64,000 bases of DNA, taken from contig JABSTR010003266.1 in the NCBI GenBank assembly GCA_013339765.2, positions 1 through 64,000 of the forward strand. Direction: 5' to 3'. Shown in pieces: positions 33,568-45,684 of this stretch. The notes under the pieces were generated by a model, which had not been told where the DNA came from, searched no databases, and worked only from the letters and a program-made list of their open reading frames with translations. Within the stretch, counting starts at the first letter, position 1; the number at the start of each line of letters is the position of its first letter. The DNA is from Haemaphysalis longicornis. Its lineage: Eukaryota; Arthropoda; Arachnida; Ixodida; Ixodidae. A program made the position numbers and the translations under genes.

Positions 33568-34421
33568 CTAGGTATGTACGAAAAGGTCAAAAATAAGGCC
33601 TGGGGTGTTCTTAGCAGATGTGCCACGGCACATAATCTCAGAGCTTCTTAGTTTGCGAAAGCCACGGGAAAGCGCGTTTGACACAACAAAGGTATACTTC
33701 AAATAGGGTAACTCAAAGGACATGAAACAAACAATACACCTCTTGTCAACACCAGTGGTGACATACTTGAGCACTAGCCCAACACACTTGCGAAACACGT
33801 TGAATATGTAGAGTTTGTCACACAACACAAGCCCCATTACAGAGCATAAACAGTCTGATGAGTGCAACCCCATGAAGGAAAACCAGCTATCAAACTGCTC
33901 CTACGATGCCATGTTTTCCCTTCCGGAATTTCAGGTTGTTCTGGCTACAAGTAAAAATTCAGCGCCTGGCTGAATTGATTGCACACCTCCACGCTGATAC
34001 ACTGCACACTCTCCTTTCTTTCCATAACAAAATATGACACGCCATACGCTTTCCACAGGCATGGATAGAATTGAATGTCATTACCATTCTCCAGGAAGGA
34101 AATGACATCCCCTCTCCCGTAAGGTACGGGCCCCTTGCCCTGACGAGCTGGCTAAGCAAGTTGCTTGAATAGAAGAATAAGCAAAGACCTATTTCTTGGA
34201 TTACTATGGCATTCTTGATAGCTGCCAGGCAAAACTTCAGTCGGGCAGAACCAATACTCGCCAGCTGGCACCCTTGGAGTAGGCAGCCCTGGCCGTCTTC
34301 CTTCACAGGCAGTATTGCATGCTTTTTTTTTATTTCGAAAAGGGCTACGACGCTGCGTGGGGTTTTGGCATACTGCGTGACCTGAAGCTTTACCATGTAT
34401 TATGAAAGACGCTGAACACAT
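33568..34421 (-). pseudogene. Unrecognised broken coding region
   Basis: Four minus-strand frames overlap and hand over to each other: 34421-34152, 34396-33959 (145 codons), an unclosed stretch through about 33880, and 33873-33568 (101 codons). Composition is protein-like, with scattered Cys, Trp and aromatic residues, for example VPAGEYWFCPTEVLPGSY and RCIVCFMSFELPYLKYTF. It is not any retroelement domain I know. It could be a decayed host gene copy, a DNA transposon remnant, or chance. No start or splice signals were convincing. Confidence 0.3.
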
Positions 34422-34684
34422 AGAAAGGTACCGGTCTGAACGTACTTTTCGAGTAAGAGTAGGTGTAGCACTCTCCCAATTACAAACACAAAAACGGGGT
34501 TACGCAGGGCAGGCTACTCAGGAGTACATTTTTATCATTAAACTACACACTCCTCAAAAAGCACTGATGGCAACAATTTTTGGTTCTGGGCATGTATATC
34601 AGTTATCATTTATAAATATTCTAATGACTCCATTTGTGAGCAGCAGGTTTAACTGGGTGTGAAAATGCCTGCGAAGTGGTCAGA

Positions 34685-35500
34685 TAAGAATGGATAAGGA
34701 TTGAGTGCCGAAAGGAGCGCGTACTTTGTCCTTCAAGCATCGTGGCATAAGGAATGATGCGGATAATATTCTGAATGGGGTGGCCATTCCAATTAAAAAG
34801 AAAACTAAATTGCCCGGTGTTGCGCTAGACAGTAACCTGACGTTTAGCCCATACAATGAACAACGAATGAATAAGCGCATCAAGGCAATAGATCTACTGA
34901 GAGTTCTTACGTACCAGCCATTAGAGGCTATAAAACGTACCTTTAGCATCTCATCAACATCTTACGACCTTGCGCCATGGCTATGGCAGTGTTGTATATC
35001 AATACCCACGTAAGGCAGCATTCAAAATGTTGGAACCACTTGTGCTTGTACGGATCCGCCTTGCTTCGGAAGCCTTGCGGAATATCCCCATCCAAAGCTT
35101 GTACGTTAAGGGTGACCAGGGGTGCTTAGAGCATCAGCTCTCATATAAAGCAGTAATGTATGCTCTACAGCTGGCAACATTGACCAATCAATCTTTTAAT
35201 TATATTATGATGGACATGTCGGCCGGCAATCTCTTTCTTAACTCTCCTTCTATCACGATGCCATTCCCATTTCGAATGAGTGCACAGGCGCCAGAACTCA
35301 GGGTCACACTAAATAACTTAAACAGGACGGCTCTATGCGGCTCTGTTGCTACTGGGAATATGAGTCCAGTGTGTTGGGATGCGTAACGCATTTTACAGCA
35401 CTTTGTACACATAAACCCCTCGTACCTGCACATCACCTTTTACACAGAGCCCCCAATGCCCCTTTCTGCTGTTTTATGCACTGCCCATAGCCTAAACTTT
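34685..35500 (+). pseudogene. I-type LINE fragment (RT thumb and post-RT region), copy B
   Basis: Frames 34705-35013 and 34970-35386 join to give GVALDSNLTFSPYNEQRMNK, where the LINE family has FLGV.LDS.LTF, then RKAAFKMLEPLVLVRIRLAS and EALRNIPIQSLYVKGDQ. It continues with DMSAGNLFLNSPSITMPFPF. This is the region after the RT catalytic site in tick I-like ORF2. Both ends are lost. The same segment occurs at 19183-19690, also between R2 and R3 of repeat X. Confidence 0.78.
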
Positions 35501-36239
35501 AGTAACTGTATGCTCTGGCGGCTGCTGCTCGCACTAGCGCGGATAAACATCTGGTTTCGTGTTTGGACAATAAACTGGTTATACGAACGAGACTCCGCGA
35601 ACTATGGCAGCATAATTGAGAAAAAAGTAAACATAACAAGCAACATATACCAAAGTGAGGTATAGTGAAATGCCTCAATGAGCAACAACACAATAGTAAC
35701 GAGAGTCGAGCTAGATGATGTGGTTTCTAGCGGCTGTGTTTTTCCTCCTTTCTTTTTCCCCGTCCGCTTTGCGCTGTTAAAAGAACCTAAACACGATATA
35801 TTACACAGACGTAACCACTTGCTGACTGCGAATACCCCACACTCTTGCCACACACGTGTATCATTCGAATGAAATACTGAAACCAATGTGCAACAAATGT
35901 GGAGAATGCCTATCTGTGTTCCACGCGTTAATTCACAGCGCATCGTGCAATGATGACCGAAGATGACACATTTCTAAAGTTTGCGCGTACAACTATCTAC
36001 TACTACACCCTTCACTAATCTTAGGTGGTGAAGAAGCGTTCAGAACTAAACGTCTTTAACATAATCTTGCTGAGAAACGAGAAAAACTTGTTCATTAGGA
36101 GCAATATTGTTCTCGCGGTACTGGTTCCTCTTCAAGAGTAGTATTGCCCCGTCTTGACTACAACCGTTCGATCAACCGGCGGTAGCAGCAGCTGGAGCTG
36201 GACACCATGGTTTATGACTGCCTGTCTTCGAAACACTGA
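35501..36239. other. Unassigned sequence
   Basis: No feature recognised. A minus-strand open frame of 113 codons (35943-35602) has no motif. Confidence 0.4.
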
Positions 36240-36800
36240 ATTACCAAAACACATTTTCTAGAGGGAGTGCCCTTAGACCTCTGGGCTACAGGGTGGCCTT
36301 TGCGTACCCGGGGGTTCTTTGGCGCGTCCAGGGAGCCCCGCTAGCGCAGCATTCTCTGGGGCTCAAGAGGTCGTCATGTCTTAACCATGCACTACCTCAC
36401 ACGCCACTAAATCCGTCTTCAAGGGTTAGGCTACGGAGTCTCTACTCCTATTTGTTCCGCATTTTGGGAAGTCACATACTCATCTCATACGTATTTTGGG
36501 ACAAACCTGAGATATGACAACACCACCTAATACAGTTTTCGCGCTCTCTTGTCATAGATACCCTTGCACCCATAAACACAAACATACTAGTGTACACTAA
36601 AGCCAGTTTTTTTTAAGTAGAATCTGGCGATTGATAGATTTCAAATGTACACGCCCAGAAACGTGGGATGGATAAGAACCAATATGAACGACATATAGAA
36701 AATTAGGTCGCAAGATTGTATTCATACGTTCAAGCTTCCACTAGAAATACGAAATTTTTTTTGAACCGCTATCCTGGAAGGATAAGCTCCAATCATATCC
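36240..36800 (+). repeat. Composite repeat X, part R3, copy B
   Basis: Begins AAACACATTTTCTAGAGGG, as copy C does near 42394. It aligns with 19740-20160 and 42417-42740 (CCTTGC.C.CATAAACA, GATAAGCTCCAA). It ends where minus-strand LINE sequence begins. Confidence 0.65.
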
Positions 36801-37616
36801 AAGCCAGTGGATATGGTTGGAGCTCAGGCCCTCTTGGACTGAACTCAGGCCCTCTTGGACTGCTGTGGTAAATACCTCCCAGTTGGTGAATCGTACCTCA
36901 TGTTTTCTATAACTACCCGGAACACCGTCCAGTGTTATGTAGGTAGGCGGGTGGTCGCTGCCGTGGGATTCAATATCCACAGACCAGCTTAATCTGGAAA
37001 GTAGCGTAGAGGAAACGAGGGTGACGTCAAGAGCGCTGAAACGCCTTTACGGAAAAAGTTGGTTCCCCGGTATTAGGTACAGTCATGCTGTGCTGATAAG
37101 CAATATCTAGCAAGTGCTGCGCCTTAATTGTTGTTCTGCGGATTCCTCATGACGGATGATGCGCATTGAAATCACCAGTGAGTATATGCGCAGGCGGCGT
37201 AGCACGAAGTATACTCTCCAAACGGTCGCTATCTAACGCCTTTCGGGGTGGTATGTAGGCGACAATGACGGTAAAAGACTGACCTTCGATTTGCACCGTG
37301 GCTGTTACGTATTCATTTCCTGCACTTTGCGTCAAATCATGGTGTCAATGGTGAGGTCATTTCTGAGAGCTAAAAGTGCTCTTGTTGAAGGCACATTAGT
37401 TTTGGAACGTAGCAATGTGTGTCTTGATAGGCGTACGTCTTCAGATAGACGTGATTCCGAGATTGCGAAGACAGGAAAACGGTGCTTGTTTACAAATCTC
37501 CGGAAATCTGGTAGTCCAGACTGCAGCCCACCCGCATTCCACTGAAAAATTGTGGCTGCGTTCCGAATTTGCTGCATTGTAGGAGTACTGGATGGAGACA
37601 TAACCCCTTCAGCCAC
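36741..37616 (-). pseudogene. LINE ORF2 N-terminus: apurinic-type endonuclease
   Basis: The start MAEGVMSPSSTPTMQQI (37616) leads to FQWNAGGLQSGLPDFRRFV and SESRLSEDVRLSRHTLLRS, the usual opening of an I-like endonuclease (Trp-Asn followed by a catalytic Glu). A shift leads to VIVAYIPP and LTGDFNAHHPS at 37176-37144, which holds the catalytic GDFNAHH. The C-terminal His box reads SHGSDHPPTYIT (about 36965-36930). A 20-bp tandem duplication (CTCAGGCCCTCTTGGACT) lies at 36823-36861. RT is absent because the element stops at repeat X. The enzyme nicks target DNA. Confidence 0.85.
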
Positions 37617-37731
37617 TAAGTGAGGAAGCGAGCCGCAGAGTCTATGAGGGTGATGAGCGCTTCAGCTTCTGGTTAGGAAAAATACGCCAGGAATGTACGC
37701 ATGGTCTCTGTCATAAAGAGAAATAAAGAGC

Positions 37732-39260
37732 TCAGTTTGCCAAAGCCTTGCTGATTGGAGGTTTCTGATTGACCTTCTCTAACGCATGCACGAGTAGAGA
37801 GTTTGCAAGACCGACATTAGGAGTCTCTCTTGGAGTGGGAACAGCATTTTGTTTTGCTGTAGGCGAGGTTAGAGCTGCAGGTGGGGATGCAGCCGAGGGC
37901 ACATCTTGTGATGTATGTACAGTCATATCTGGCGGGGCAGCCATACTAGTGGCTTCGAGAGGAGGCTGTGGTGGTGTTGGTCCCATGTGGAGTTTCAACG
38001 ACTGCCCGCAATCGCGTACAGGTAAAGGTGGGAAATTCTTGTCGACATCGACGGGCGTGTACGCATCAGGCGTTTTGATATTCCTCTTCGGCGTATCTTT
38101 TGTTGTCGTGCCGCAGGGCTGTTGCACAATCGCCTTGGCTGACTTATAATCAGTTTTTTAGTCGACTTGACGCGTGTGATATCATTCTCCTTACGGCGTA
38201 CTGGGCAGTTTCGGGATGATGACTCTTGCTGCTTAGTGCAGTTGGCACAGCGAGAATCCTTAACGCCGCAAGCAGAACGATCATGGTTATCTGCACATCT
38301 GGCGCAGCGCAAGGTAAATGTACATGCCGCAGCCACGTGGCCGAAACGTTGACATTTCGTCCACTGTCTGGTAGTTTCATTGTATCCGAAGACGCGGTAC
38401 CGTGTGTAGCCTATAATGACGTGTTCCGGCGTACTTTCAGTAGCGAACACAATCAGCACGCTTTGTGATTTTTGTCCCAATCTTCGGATCGATCGTATAG
38501 CCATCCTCTCTCGCAAAGCGTCAGCAATTTCCGAGTCTGAAATGTCCGAGACCACACCTCTAATTACACCCATTCCGCAATTTCTGGGGTGGGGCTCGTA
38601 TGCGTGCACAAGGATCTTTGAAATGCTAGTAATCTTTAGCAGACGCTCCGTGAAAAATGTATTTCGCGTATCAACGGCTAGCAGATTGAATCTGTAATTT
38701 GGTCGTACTTGGATCACCCCACCAGGAACCACTGACTCCAATGCGCTTTTCACGGCAAGGGGATTGAAACGGGTGATAAGTTTTGAAGGGTCTGTTGGTT
38801 TTATAATAACGAGACCACATTTTGGAGCATATGAAGCAAAGTTTCTGTCAGAGACTTGCTGACATTGTGAAGAATTACGGGGGCGCTTTTGTGGGAGGGG
38901 GCAAAATTTGTCTGATTCTTCAGAGTCCGAGATGGTATCACCGTCTACTGGTGGGAAAACGGTGCATGCTTCTTGTAGCTGCGGCTTTGCATCAGGTGAT
39001 GTCGGATTTTAAGATACAGAGGCTATAACTGAGCTTACTTGACAAGGAGGTAATGGTGGCCCACTTGACTCGAAAATTCGGCTCGTAGGAGCAGGGGCTT
39101 CCGGTTGCACTGGAAGTCCATGTAGACGGGAAGCGGCAGCTATTACGGGCTGGGGATCCTGTCCAGCTGCTGATGAATGGCTGTGGGGCAGGCTATACAG
39201 CACGAATACTGACCGCACGCCTGCCGCGGGTTGCATATGCGATGCTCGCAGTACCGTCAC
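37732..39260 (-). pseudogene. LINE ORF1 protein with CCHC zinc knuckles
   Basis: It begins MTVLRASHMQP at 39260 and breaks near 39010. The main open frame of 252 codons (38753-37998) has an RNA-binding-like region with VDTRNTFFTERLLKITSI and RYRVFGYNETTRQWTKC. It then has knuckles CQRFGHVAAAC (first Cys replaced by Trp), CARCADNHDRSAC and CANCTKQQESSSRNC. A shift at about 38000 leads to a Pro/Thr-rich tail (38127-37732) that ends 116 bp before ORF2. ORF1 would bind element RNA. It pairs with the endonuclease downstream on the same strand. Confidence 0.82.
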
Positions 39261-39347
39261 AACAGGATTACATATTGAAAAATGGCTTCGAGTCTAACAT
39301 ATGACAGCCGACGAAAAAGGCTGACACGTCTGGTCTTCTTCCTCTTC

Positions 39348-39379
39348 CTGTAGAACTGTAGAACTGTAGAGCTGTACAG
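39348..39379. repeat. 8-bp tandem repeat (CTGTAGAA x4)
   Basis: Units are CTGTAGAA, CTGTAGAA, CTGTAGAG and CTGTACAG. It lies just past the end of the CR1-like LINE, on its 3' side. Confidence 0.85.
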
Positions 39380-39389
39380 GAGTGGTTAA

Positions 39390-40132
39390 CTTCTCATACA
39401 ATGTTAATTAAAGCCATTTTGAATGATGTAGGATCCGGAATGCTGGCGATGGAGGCCGGGAGGTGGTTCCGGTCGTCGCAGGTCTTGGGAATGGACGAGT
39501 TAAAGTAGGGGTTTGCGCGACACTTAGGAACCCCTACCTTGAACCTGTGATCGTTTCGTGCGGAGTTCTAGGACTGAGCAGAAATGAGAGCCTGTTTTAG
39601 AATGGGGTTAGTAAAGTAAACCTTGTGAAAGAGGCACAAGCACACAATTTTCCTTCTAGCAGCAAGGTCACTGAGTTTAAGAGCAGATTTAATTGACGTG
39701 ATGCTAGCGGTTCGTGAGTAGTTTCTGACAATGAATCGAGCAGCCCGGTTCTGAATGGTTCCAAGGATGAAGACAACAGGACCATATGAGCGTCCCAAAT
39801 CGATGATGCATACTGTAATTTTGATCTAACAAGAATTTTATATAGTAATAGTTTTAAAGACACTGAAGCAAGAGCAAAATTACGGAGCAAGAAGCCAAGC
39901 ATGCGGGTAGCATTATTGGTAACCTAATAATATATTCATGCCATTGCAGATTAGTGCTAATGTGGACGCCAAGGTACTTATAAGAAGAGACAGAAGATAA
40001 ATGTCCATTGTTAAGTTCGTACGGAAATAGCTCAGACGGGTTATTCTGCTTAACGCCAGAAGAAACTCTCATTATTTTACATTTATTAACGTTAAGTTGC
40101 ATCAGCCAATTATTGCACCAAGAAGATACAGT
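39390..40132 (-). pseudogene. CR1-like LINE, RT thumb and C-terminal region
   Basis: On the minus strand the frames read MQLNVNKCKIMRVSSG, VSSYKYLGVHISTNLQWHEY, LLYKILVRSKLQYASSIWD, then TIQNRAARFIVRNYSRTASI and LSDLAARRKIVCLCLFHKV. The end has GVPKCRANPYFNSSIPKTCD and NHLPASIASI (about 39540-39430). This is the region between the RT catalytic box and the stop in tick CR1/L2-like elements. Two frame changes and a lost 5' part make it inactive. It abuts R4 of repeat X. Confidence 0.85.
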
Positions 40133-40152
40133 ATTAATCCATAGTAGTGTTG

Positions 40153-41330
40153 TGCCACTTTTCTACGTTTCGGATTAGTTTCCACAAGATTTGGCTATAA
40201 GTAGCCAAAGACATTTGGTTACTTATTTTCTTAAGAATTTTTATTCTGCCCAATTGGGTGAGTTCCTCCCTAGTCTGGCATTCTACCCTTGCGATGCTGC
40301 AAAAATTCGCAGCATCAGCGTAAGGAAGACCACCCCTCTTTTTCCCAACGAAGATTATGTGATTCAGTGTCACATGCAATCGCCGTAAAAGAAAAAAATA
40401 TTGAGTATGCTTATGCTTTGTATATAGGAAAACTGAAACAAAACAGCAAATTTCACCGACACCGAACCGAAATCTGACATTATTGTTAAGCTTTGAGCAG
40501 AAACTTGCTTTTTACGTCTTTCATACTTACATATAACCCCATAAGAATTTTAGTGGCGGCTACAAACAAGAAAAAGAACGTCATGCGAAAATGGAAGTAC
40601 AATGGCGTCATCAGAACACAGTTGACAATTAGTAAAATTACCTTGTACTAACACTTTGAAAAACGGAGGTAAGAACTTACGGCAGCAGAAAAACAGTGTA
40701 GCATGTTAGTTAGCTTGAGGTGTTCCCATCCATCCGGCTTATGTTGCTCACAGGTGTCATCTTAATGAGCTTGCGGAACCATGTTAAGCCGTCTAAACTA
40801 TTTTTTCGCGAGATATCGGTAGTGTTCGTGCGCCAACAATTGCTGTCCTTCGAATGTTATCACAAATTTTTGGCAATATACTGCCACTGTGACATTTAAA
40901 CTGCAGCATAGGTTCACGGGATACTAAAAAAACAAGCAATTTTGGCTCAGACGAAACCGCTACAGCCGCGTAGTACTCTTACCGTTTATTTGGTTGCGAA
41001 GGACCGTTTTATTGACGAGAAAGTTATAATCGAAGGACACATTTCCTACCTCTCGGCATTTATGACGCTGCCCAAGGCGCAAATGGAGGCCGGGATTGCG
41101 ATAGATCGTAGTGTGGTCTAGCGGAAAACGTAAAACCTACCAAGCGAACCATCGCGGTCGCAGTAGCCACTGGTCGCGCTCTCGGTGCACACAACGAAAC
41201 AAGTTGCCCACCCAGCACTTCTGGGTACCTGACCCTATACCACCTCTGTGTGCGTCTATCTTGGGAACACGCATGACGTGAGATGGTATTCAAATAGCCG
41301 GCCGGACAATATTTTCTTTGCGTATGAAAC
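40153..41330 (+). repeat. Composite repeat X, part R4 (full), copy C1
   Basis: Aligns with 43300-44510 over its full 1.18 kb and with 20960-21444 over its first half. Shared right-hand blocks include GTGTGGTCTAGC, GCAGTAGCCACTGGTC, CACCTCTGTGTGCGTC and CCGGACAATATTTTCTTT. R2 follows directly. Confidence 0.85.
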
Positions 41331-42416
41331 CTCCTGCGGAGGTTTTGTAAATAACGTAAACGACGTGAGGGTGGGTCTTTTTTATTTGCGTTCTCGTTAT
41401 GGACAGTCGATGTTTAGGAGCTTCGATGCACTTCCTTTGACTACATGGCGGATAGTGGAGCACACAGCTCCCTCCAATGTGAGACAAGACCCTACATCCC
41501 GAACCCGCGACGGTAATTTAGGTGTTAAGGGTTTGGGCATGATAGAAGCAGTTTTCAAGGTAAAGAAACTTGCTCGAAATGATCAAAGCATAATTACCCG
41601 ATCGACGATTGCACCACCACCTAGTTCAGCTGTTGTAGTTGTAATAGATTTCACCCTGCTTACTCCCATTCTTATGACACATTCAGAAATGAGGACATAT
41701 ATATCTGAAAGTAACTGAAACGCGATCACTTCCACAGGCTCGAAAAAGATACCCCATGCCTTCTTCTGCGAGCTACGTCTACAGGACAGTGCTCACTAAT
41801 GGTTGCGACGGCATCACGCTTCATTGGAAACCCAGTACAGAACTGCTGACATGCTTCCGCCACCACCAGACCCCCACTCGGCTGTTCTTGGCGCCATGCA
41901 CCGCCACACTGCCTGTGGACTCCGCAGGTGCAGTAGCGACAAGCACGACAGGACGCGGTGTTGCCTCACCTGTGCCTGTTGCGGCGCCCACCACTGGCTA
42001 TGGGGGCGTGGTACACTGAAATGGCAACAATGGCCACAACTGCCTCGCCCGACCCTGCGTGGTCTCCACGTGGGCCTCGGCCACCAAGTGTCCCTCGTGG
42101 CACCCGCGAGAAAGAACCTCACAAAACGGCAACTCTGAGGGCAACTTATGACGAAACATATGTAAGTTAACACTGTCTTCGCCGGCGTCACGTGAGCCCA
42201 AGAACAGACGGTACACTCTTGAGCGCTAACAAAATCTACTGTACACCATACCAGCCCCAAAACACAAAAGAATATCCGACAAAAAGGCGCATTACTGATA
42301 ATAAAAAAATATTTGCATTGGAGTGTATGAAGCGGGGCTTTATTGTCGAACTGCGGGGTGTCAACACAAAAGCTAAATTCTCCTATTCTCAAAACACATT
42401 TTCTTGAGGGCGTCAC
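41331..42416 (+). repeat. Composite repeat X, part R2 (long), copy C
   Basis: Starts CCTCCTGCGGAGGTTTTGTA. A plus-strand frame, 41248-41718 (156 codons), crosses the R4/R2 join. A 200-codon minus-strand frame (42416-41814) is the longest in the copy but is broken in copy B, so I do not call either a gene. The right end reads AAACACATTTTCTTGAGGG. Confidence 0.8.
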
Positions 42417-43299
42417 CTCAGATTCTCCGGCGTATGTTAGGACAATCCTTATATATTAAAAGACCGCTTATTGTAGTGTTCGTTCTCTTTGGTACTAGGC
42501 ACCCTTGCGCCGATAAACAGGACCATACTACTGAATACTGGAGCCATTTTTCGAACAATTATGAAGAAGTTGGCGATGAATAGAATTTAAATATAGAGGC
42601 CAAGAATTTTCGGCCAAATAACAAACAAATATAAACAAATTACAGAAAATATAAAGAAAATTGTATTCACCCTTGTGAGCTTGCGATAAAAATACCGAAA
42701 ATCAATTTGAACCATTATCCAAAAGGATGAGCTCCAACCATGTCCTACCCAGCGGCGGAAAAGGCGCTCAAAGAGATGAAAAAATGCAGTGTTCTGGTGA
42801 CTGCCGTATTTTTATTCCACATTCTTGCGGAGGTGTAGTTACTGGAGTATAAAATTTTGTAGAAATATTTGCCAAACGCACTATGTTCCCAAAAATTCGA
42901 TTGCATAAAAACTAGAACCCCAAAAAAATTCATTTTATGACAGACGTCTGAGTTTAAAAAACAAACCGCTGAGCCTATTGAATTTATTGCATAAGGTATT
43001 TCAAAAGTGTTACTTATTTCGCTAAGTAAAATACTACCTTCCCAGTAACAAAGAAAGCAATATGGTTTCAGAAAACGTTTCCCTATTTTGGACCAAATGC
43101 ACGCCCACACCAGGCTCTTCAGTAATTCTGGCCATAATATTTCATTATATAACTCACGGAGAAAATAACAATCAGAAACGGCATTTTTTGAGCAGCTATC
43201 CCGACACTGTTTGAACGTTTTACAAATCACGGCATCAAGAAACATTACGTGTAAATGCTGACGAAAATGATCAGAAGCAATTCGGACAATTGTTTAGTA
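42417..43299 (+). repeat. Composite repeat X, part R3, copy C
   Basis: Near full-length partner of 19740-20690. A minus-strand frame of 166 codons (43245-42745) is AT-rich and has no counterpart in copy A, where it is broken. Confidence 0.85.
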
Positions 43300-44510
43300 A
43301 TCTGGAGAATTGTTTTGCCATTTTTCTACATTTAAGGTTCGTTGCAGCCAGATTTGGTTATGAGTAGCCAAAGACGTTTGGTCACGTTATTTTGTTAAGA
43401 TTTGTAGTATTTATTCTGCCCAATAGAATGAACTCTTTCCTAGTCGGCCATTCTACCCTTGTGATCCTGATAAAACTCCGTACCATCAGCGTAGGAAAGA
43501 ACACCTTCTCTTTTTCTTACGGATGAATCTGTGATTCAGTGTCCCATACAATACCCGTCCAGAAAAAAATGTTCGGTACGGTTATACTCCTTCACGAAGA
43601 AAAACTAAAAAACACAATGAAAATTTCAGCGAAAGCGAACTGAACTCTGACATTATTGCTCGGCTGTAGGAGAAAACTTGTTTTTCACTCTTGTCATACT
43701 TACAATCAACCCCAGAAATATTTTAGTCGCCGCTAATAACAACAGAAAGACTTTCATGCGTAAATGACAGTATAATTTCTTCACGAGAATACCTCTTGGT
43801 AATTAGTAAAATTACCTTGTACAAACACAAATGAAAAACGGAGGTAACAACCTACGTCAGTAGAAAAACACGGTAGCATCTTAGTTAGCTTGAGGTTACT
43901 CATCCATCCAGCCTATCTTGCTGACAGCTGTCCTCTTATGAATGAGCCATCGGGACGATGTGAAGCGGTCTAAACTATTTTTTTACGAGATATCACTAGT
44001 GTTCGTGCGCCAACACTTGCTGTGTTTCGAACGTTCTCGAACATTTTGCGAACTTTACTGCGTGACATATAAACCGCACCGTAGATGAAAGGCAAGCTGA
44101 AACAAACTACAATTTGCGCTGAGATTAAAGCTCAACAGCCGTGTAGCACTCTTATCGTTTATTGAAAGGCGAAGGACGGTTTTATGGCCGCGAAATTACG
44201 AATTTAAAAACACAGCTCCAACCTCTAGCCATTTTATGACGTTGCCAATGGCACAAACGGAGTCCGGAAATGAGAGAGATCGCGGTGTGGTCTAGCTGAA
44301 AACATGAAACGTACCAACCGGACCATCGCAACCGCAGTAGCCACTGGTCACGCTACCGGTGCAAACAACGAAACAGTTTGCCCGCCCTACACTTCTGTAT
44401 ACCTGCCGCTATATCACCTCTGTGTGCGTCGATTTTGGGTCCGCAGAGTACGTGAGACAGTATTGAAATAGCGTGCCGGACAATATTTTCTTTCCTACAT
44501 AGGCTTCCTA
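43300..44510 (+). repeat. Composite repeat X, part R4 (full), copy C2
   Basis: Second R4 of the cluster, with the same right end as copy C1. With R4 on both sides of R2-R3, the layout is either a partial tandem array of a roughly 3.2 kb unit or an element with long terminal repeats. Confidence 0.85.
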
Positions 44511-44543
44511 CAAAACCTCCTCCGGAGGTTTTGTAGGAAGCCT
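44501..44543. repeat. 43-bp perfect hairpin at the end of repeat X
   Basis: Arms of exactly 20 bases (AGGCTTCCTACAAAACCTCC and its reverse complement) flank TCC. The inner part corresponds to the short palindrome CCTCC(T)GCGGAGG at the start of R2 in copy C, so the hairpin sits where a further R2 would begin. Confidence 0.95.
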
Positions 44544-45684
44544 ACGAGACATACCGGGTGCGGGGTTGAATCGCCAAAAGTGAAAATTCCCTACATAGTA
44601 AGCACAGTCCACCCGCAGGATCATGCTGTCACATTTCATCGTGAAGCGAGCACGACCGCGGCACACACGCAGCTTCTGCCCCCAGCGTGGCTGCAAAGCT
44701 TTGTTGGGAGGACAGGGATGTCGGGAACGTTCAGCGCTACGTTCGGGCAGCGTCCAATTCAATCGCCGTATTAAAACACAGCAGCAAAAACCTAGTTCTT
44801 TCAGACGGAAATTACTGTACACAGAAGAGGGCAATGGCGCTGGAACGACACGCCATTTGCCCCCTTGATAAAAAAACATTGAAAAACGGAAGCACCCTAG
44901 CCTGCACGCGAACTAAAACATATCGTACGGTATTATAAAGCTCAGTATTCACATTTACGGCGTAACAGATAAGCTTACGAAGGGAAGACTTGGTATACGT
45001 AGAGTAGGAGGGATCCGATAAGCGACTACATGGAACATTCAAACACCAACGCAACCAACACCGCTGCTGCAGCTTGCAGCTTGTGAATGTCGGCACGGCT
45101 TGAATTATACGGTACATGTGTAATTTCGTACGACTTAGGAAAGTCAACGTGCTGAGAATAATTTTAAATATTTCTTTGGGAGCGTGTGGGGTCAATTCTT
45201 GTTCGGTACGCCACGTGACTATTAGCGTATGCGCCCAGTCACTGTTTACCTCATTTCTGGTGGGCAAGTCATAGCTTCTTTTATTTAATTATTTACCAGC
45301 TAATCTCAAAGGTAATGTGCAGACACTGACAAGTTCAATTGCTGGAATGCCTCTCTAGCTATTCAGACCGAATTCGGTTTCGTTTTCACTGTCCCTATAG
45401 ACAACTTATTCACAACACGCGAATAATGTCCACGTTAGATGAGTTAGCAATGGTTATACCACATGGTGGCAAAACACTATCTTAAAACCTTTGGGCACAT
45501 TTTTGATACAACCTCTTCCTGGTCGCATTGAGGCGTGGGACAGTACAAAATAAACTACACAAATTGATCCCCGCTCAGCACGTAAAATTTTAAACGCACC
45601 TGCGTGCATGCAGAATACCGCATTCTAATAACTGACACTGATGGGCACATCGCTTTTCACAACATGACAGAGGCAGTCAAGATG
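44544..45684. other. Unassigned sequence
   Basis: A GC-richer stretch (44560-44870) with overlapping open frames on both strands and no motif, then AT-rich sequence. A minus-strand frame of 151 codons (45267-44812) is not recognised. Confidence 0.4.

Noticed and set aside
33845..33885. CTGATGAG motif resembling a hammerhead ribozyme core, which some Penelope-like elements carry
   Set aside because: No convincing stem II or matching cleavage site and stems I/III around it; not located in a PLE.
41814..42416. 200-codon minus-strand open frame in repeat X R2
   Set aside because: Broken in the other R2 copy. Differences between copies are spread about evenly over codon positions, so there is no sign of protein constraint.
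42745..43245. 166-codon minus-strand frame in R3
   Set aside because: AT-rich, no motif, and not open in the aligned copy at 20120-20640.
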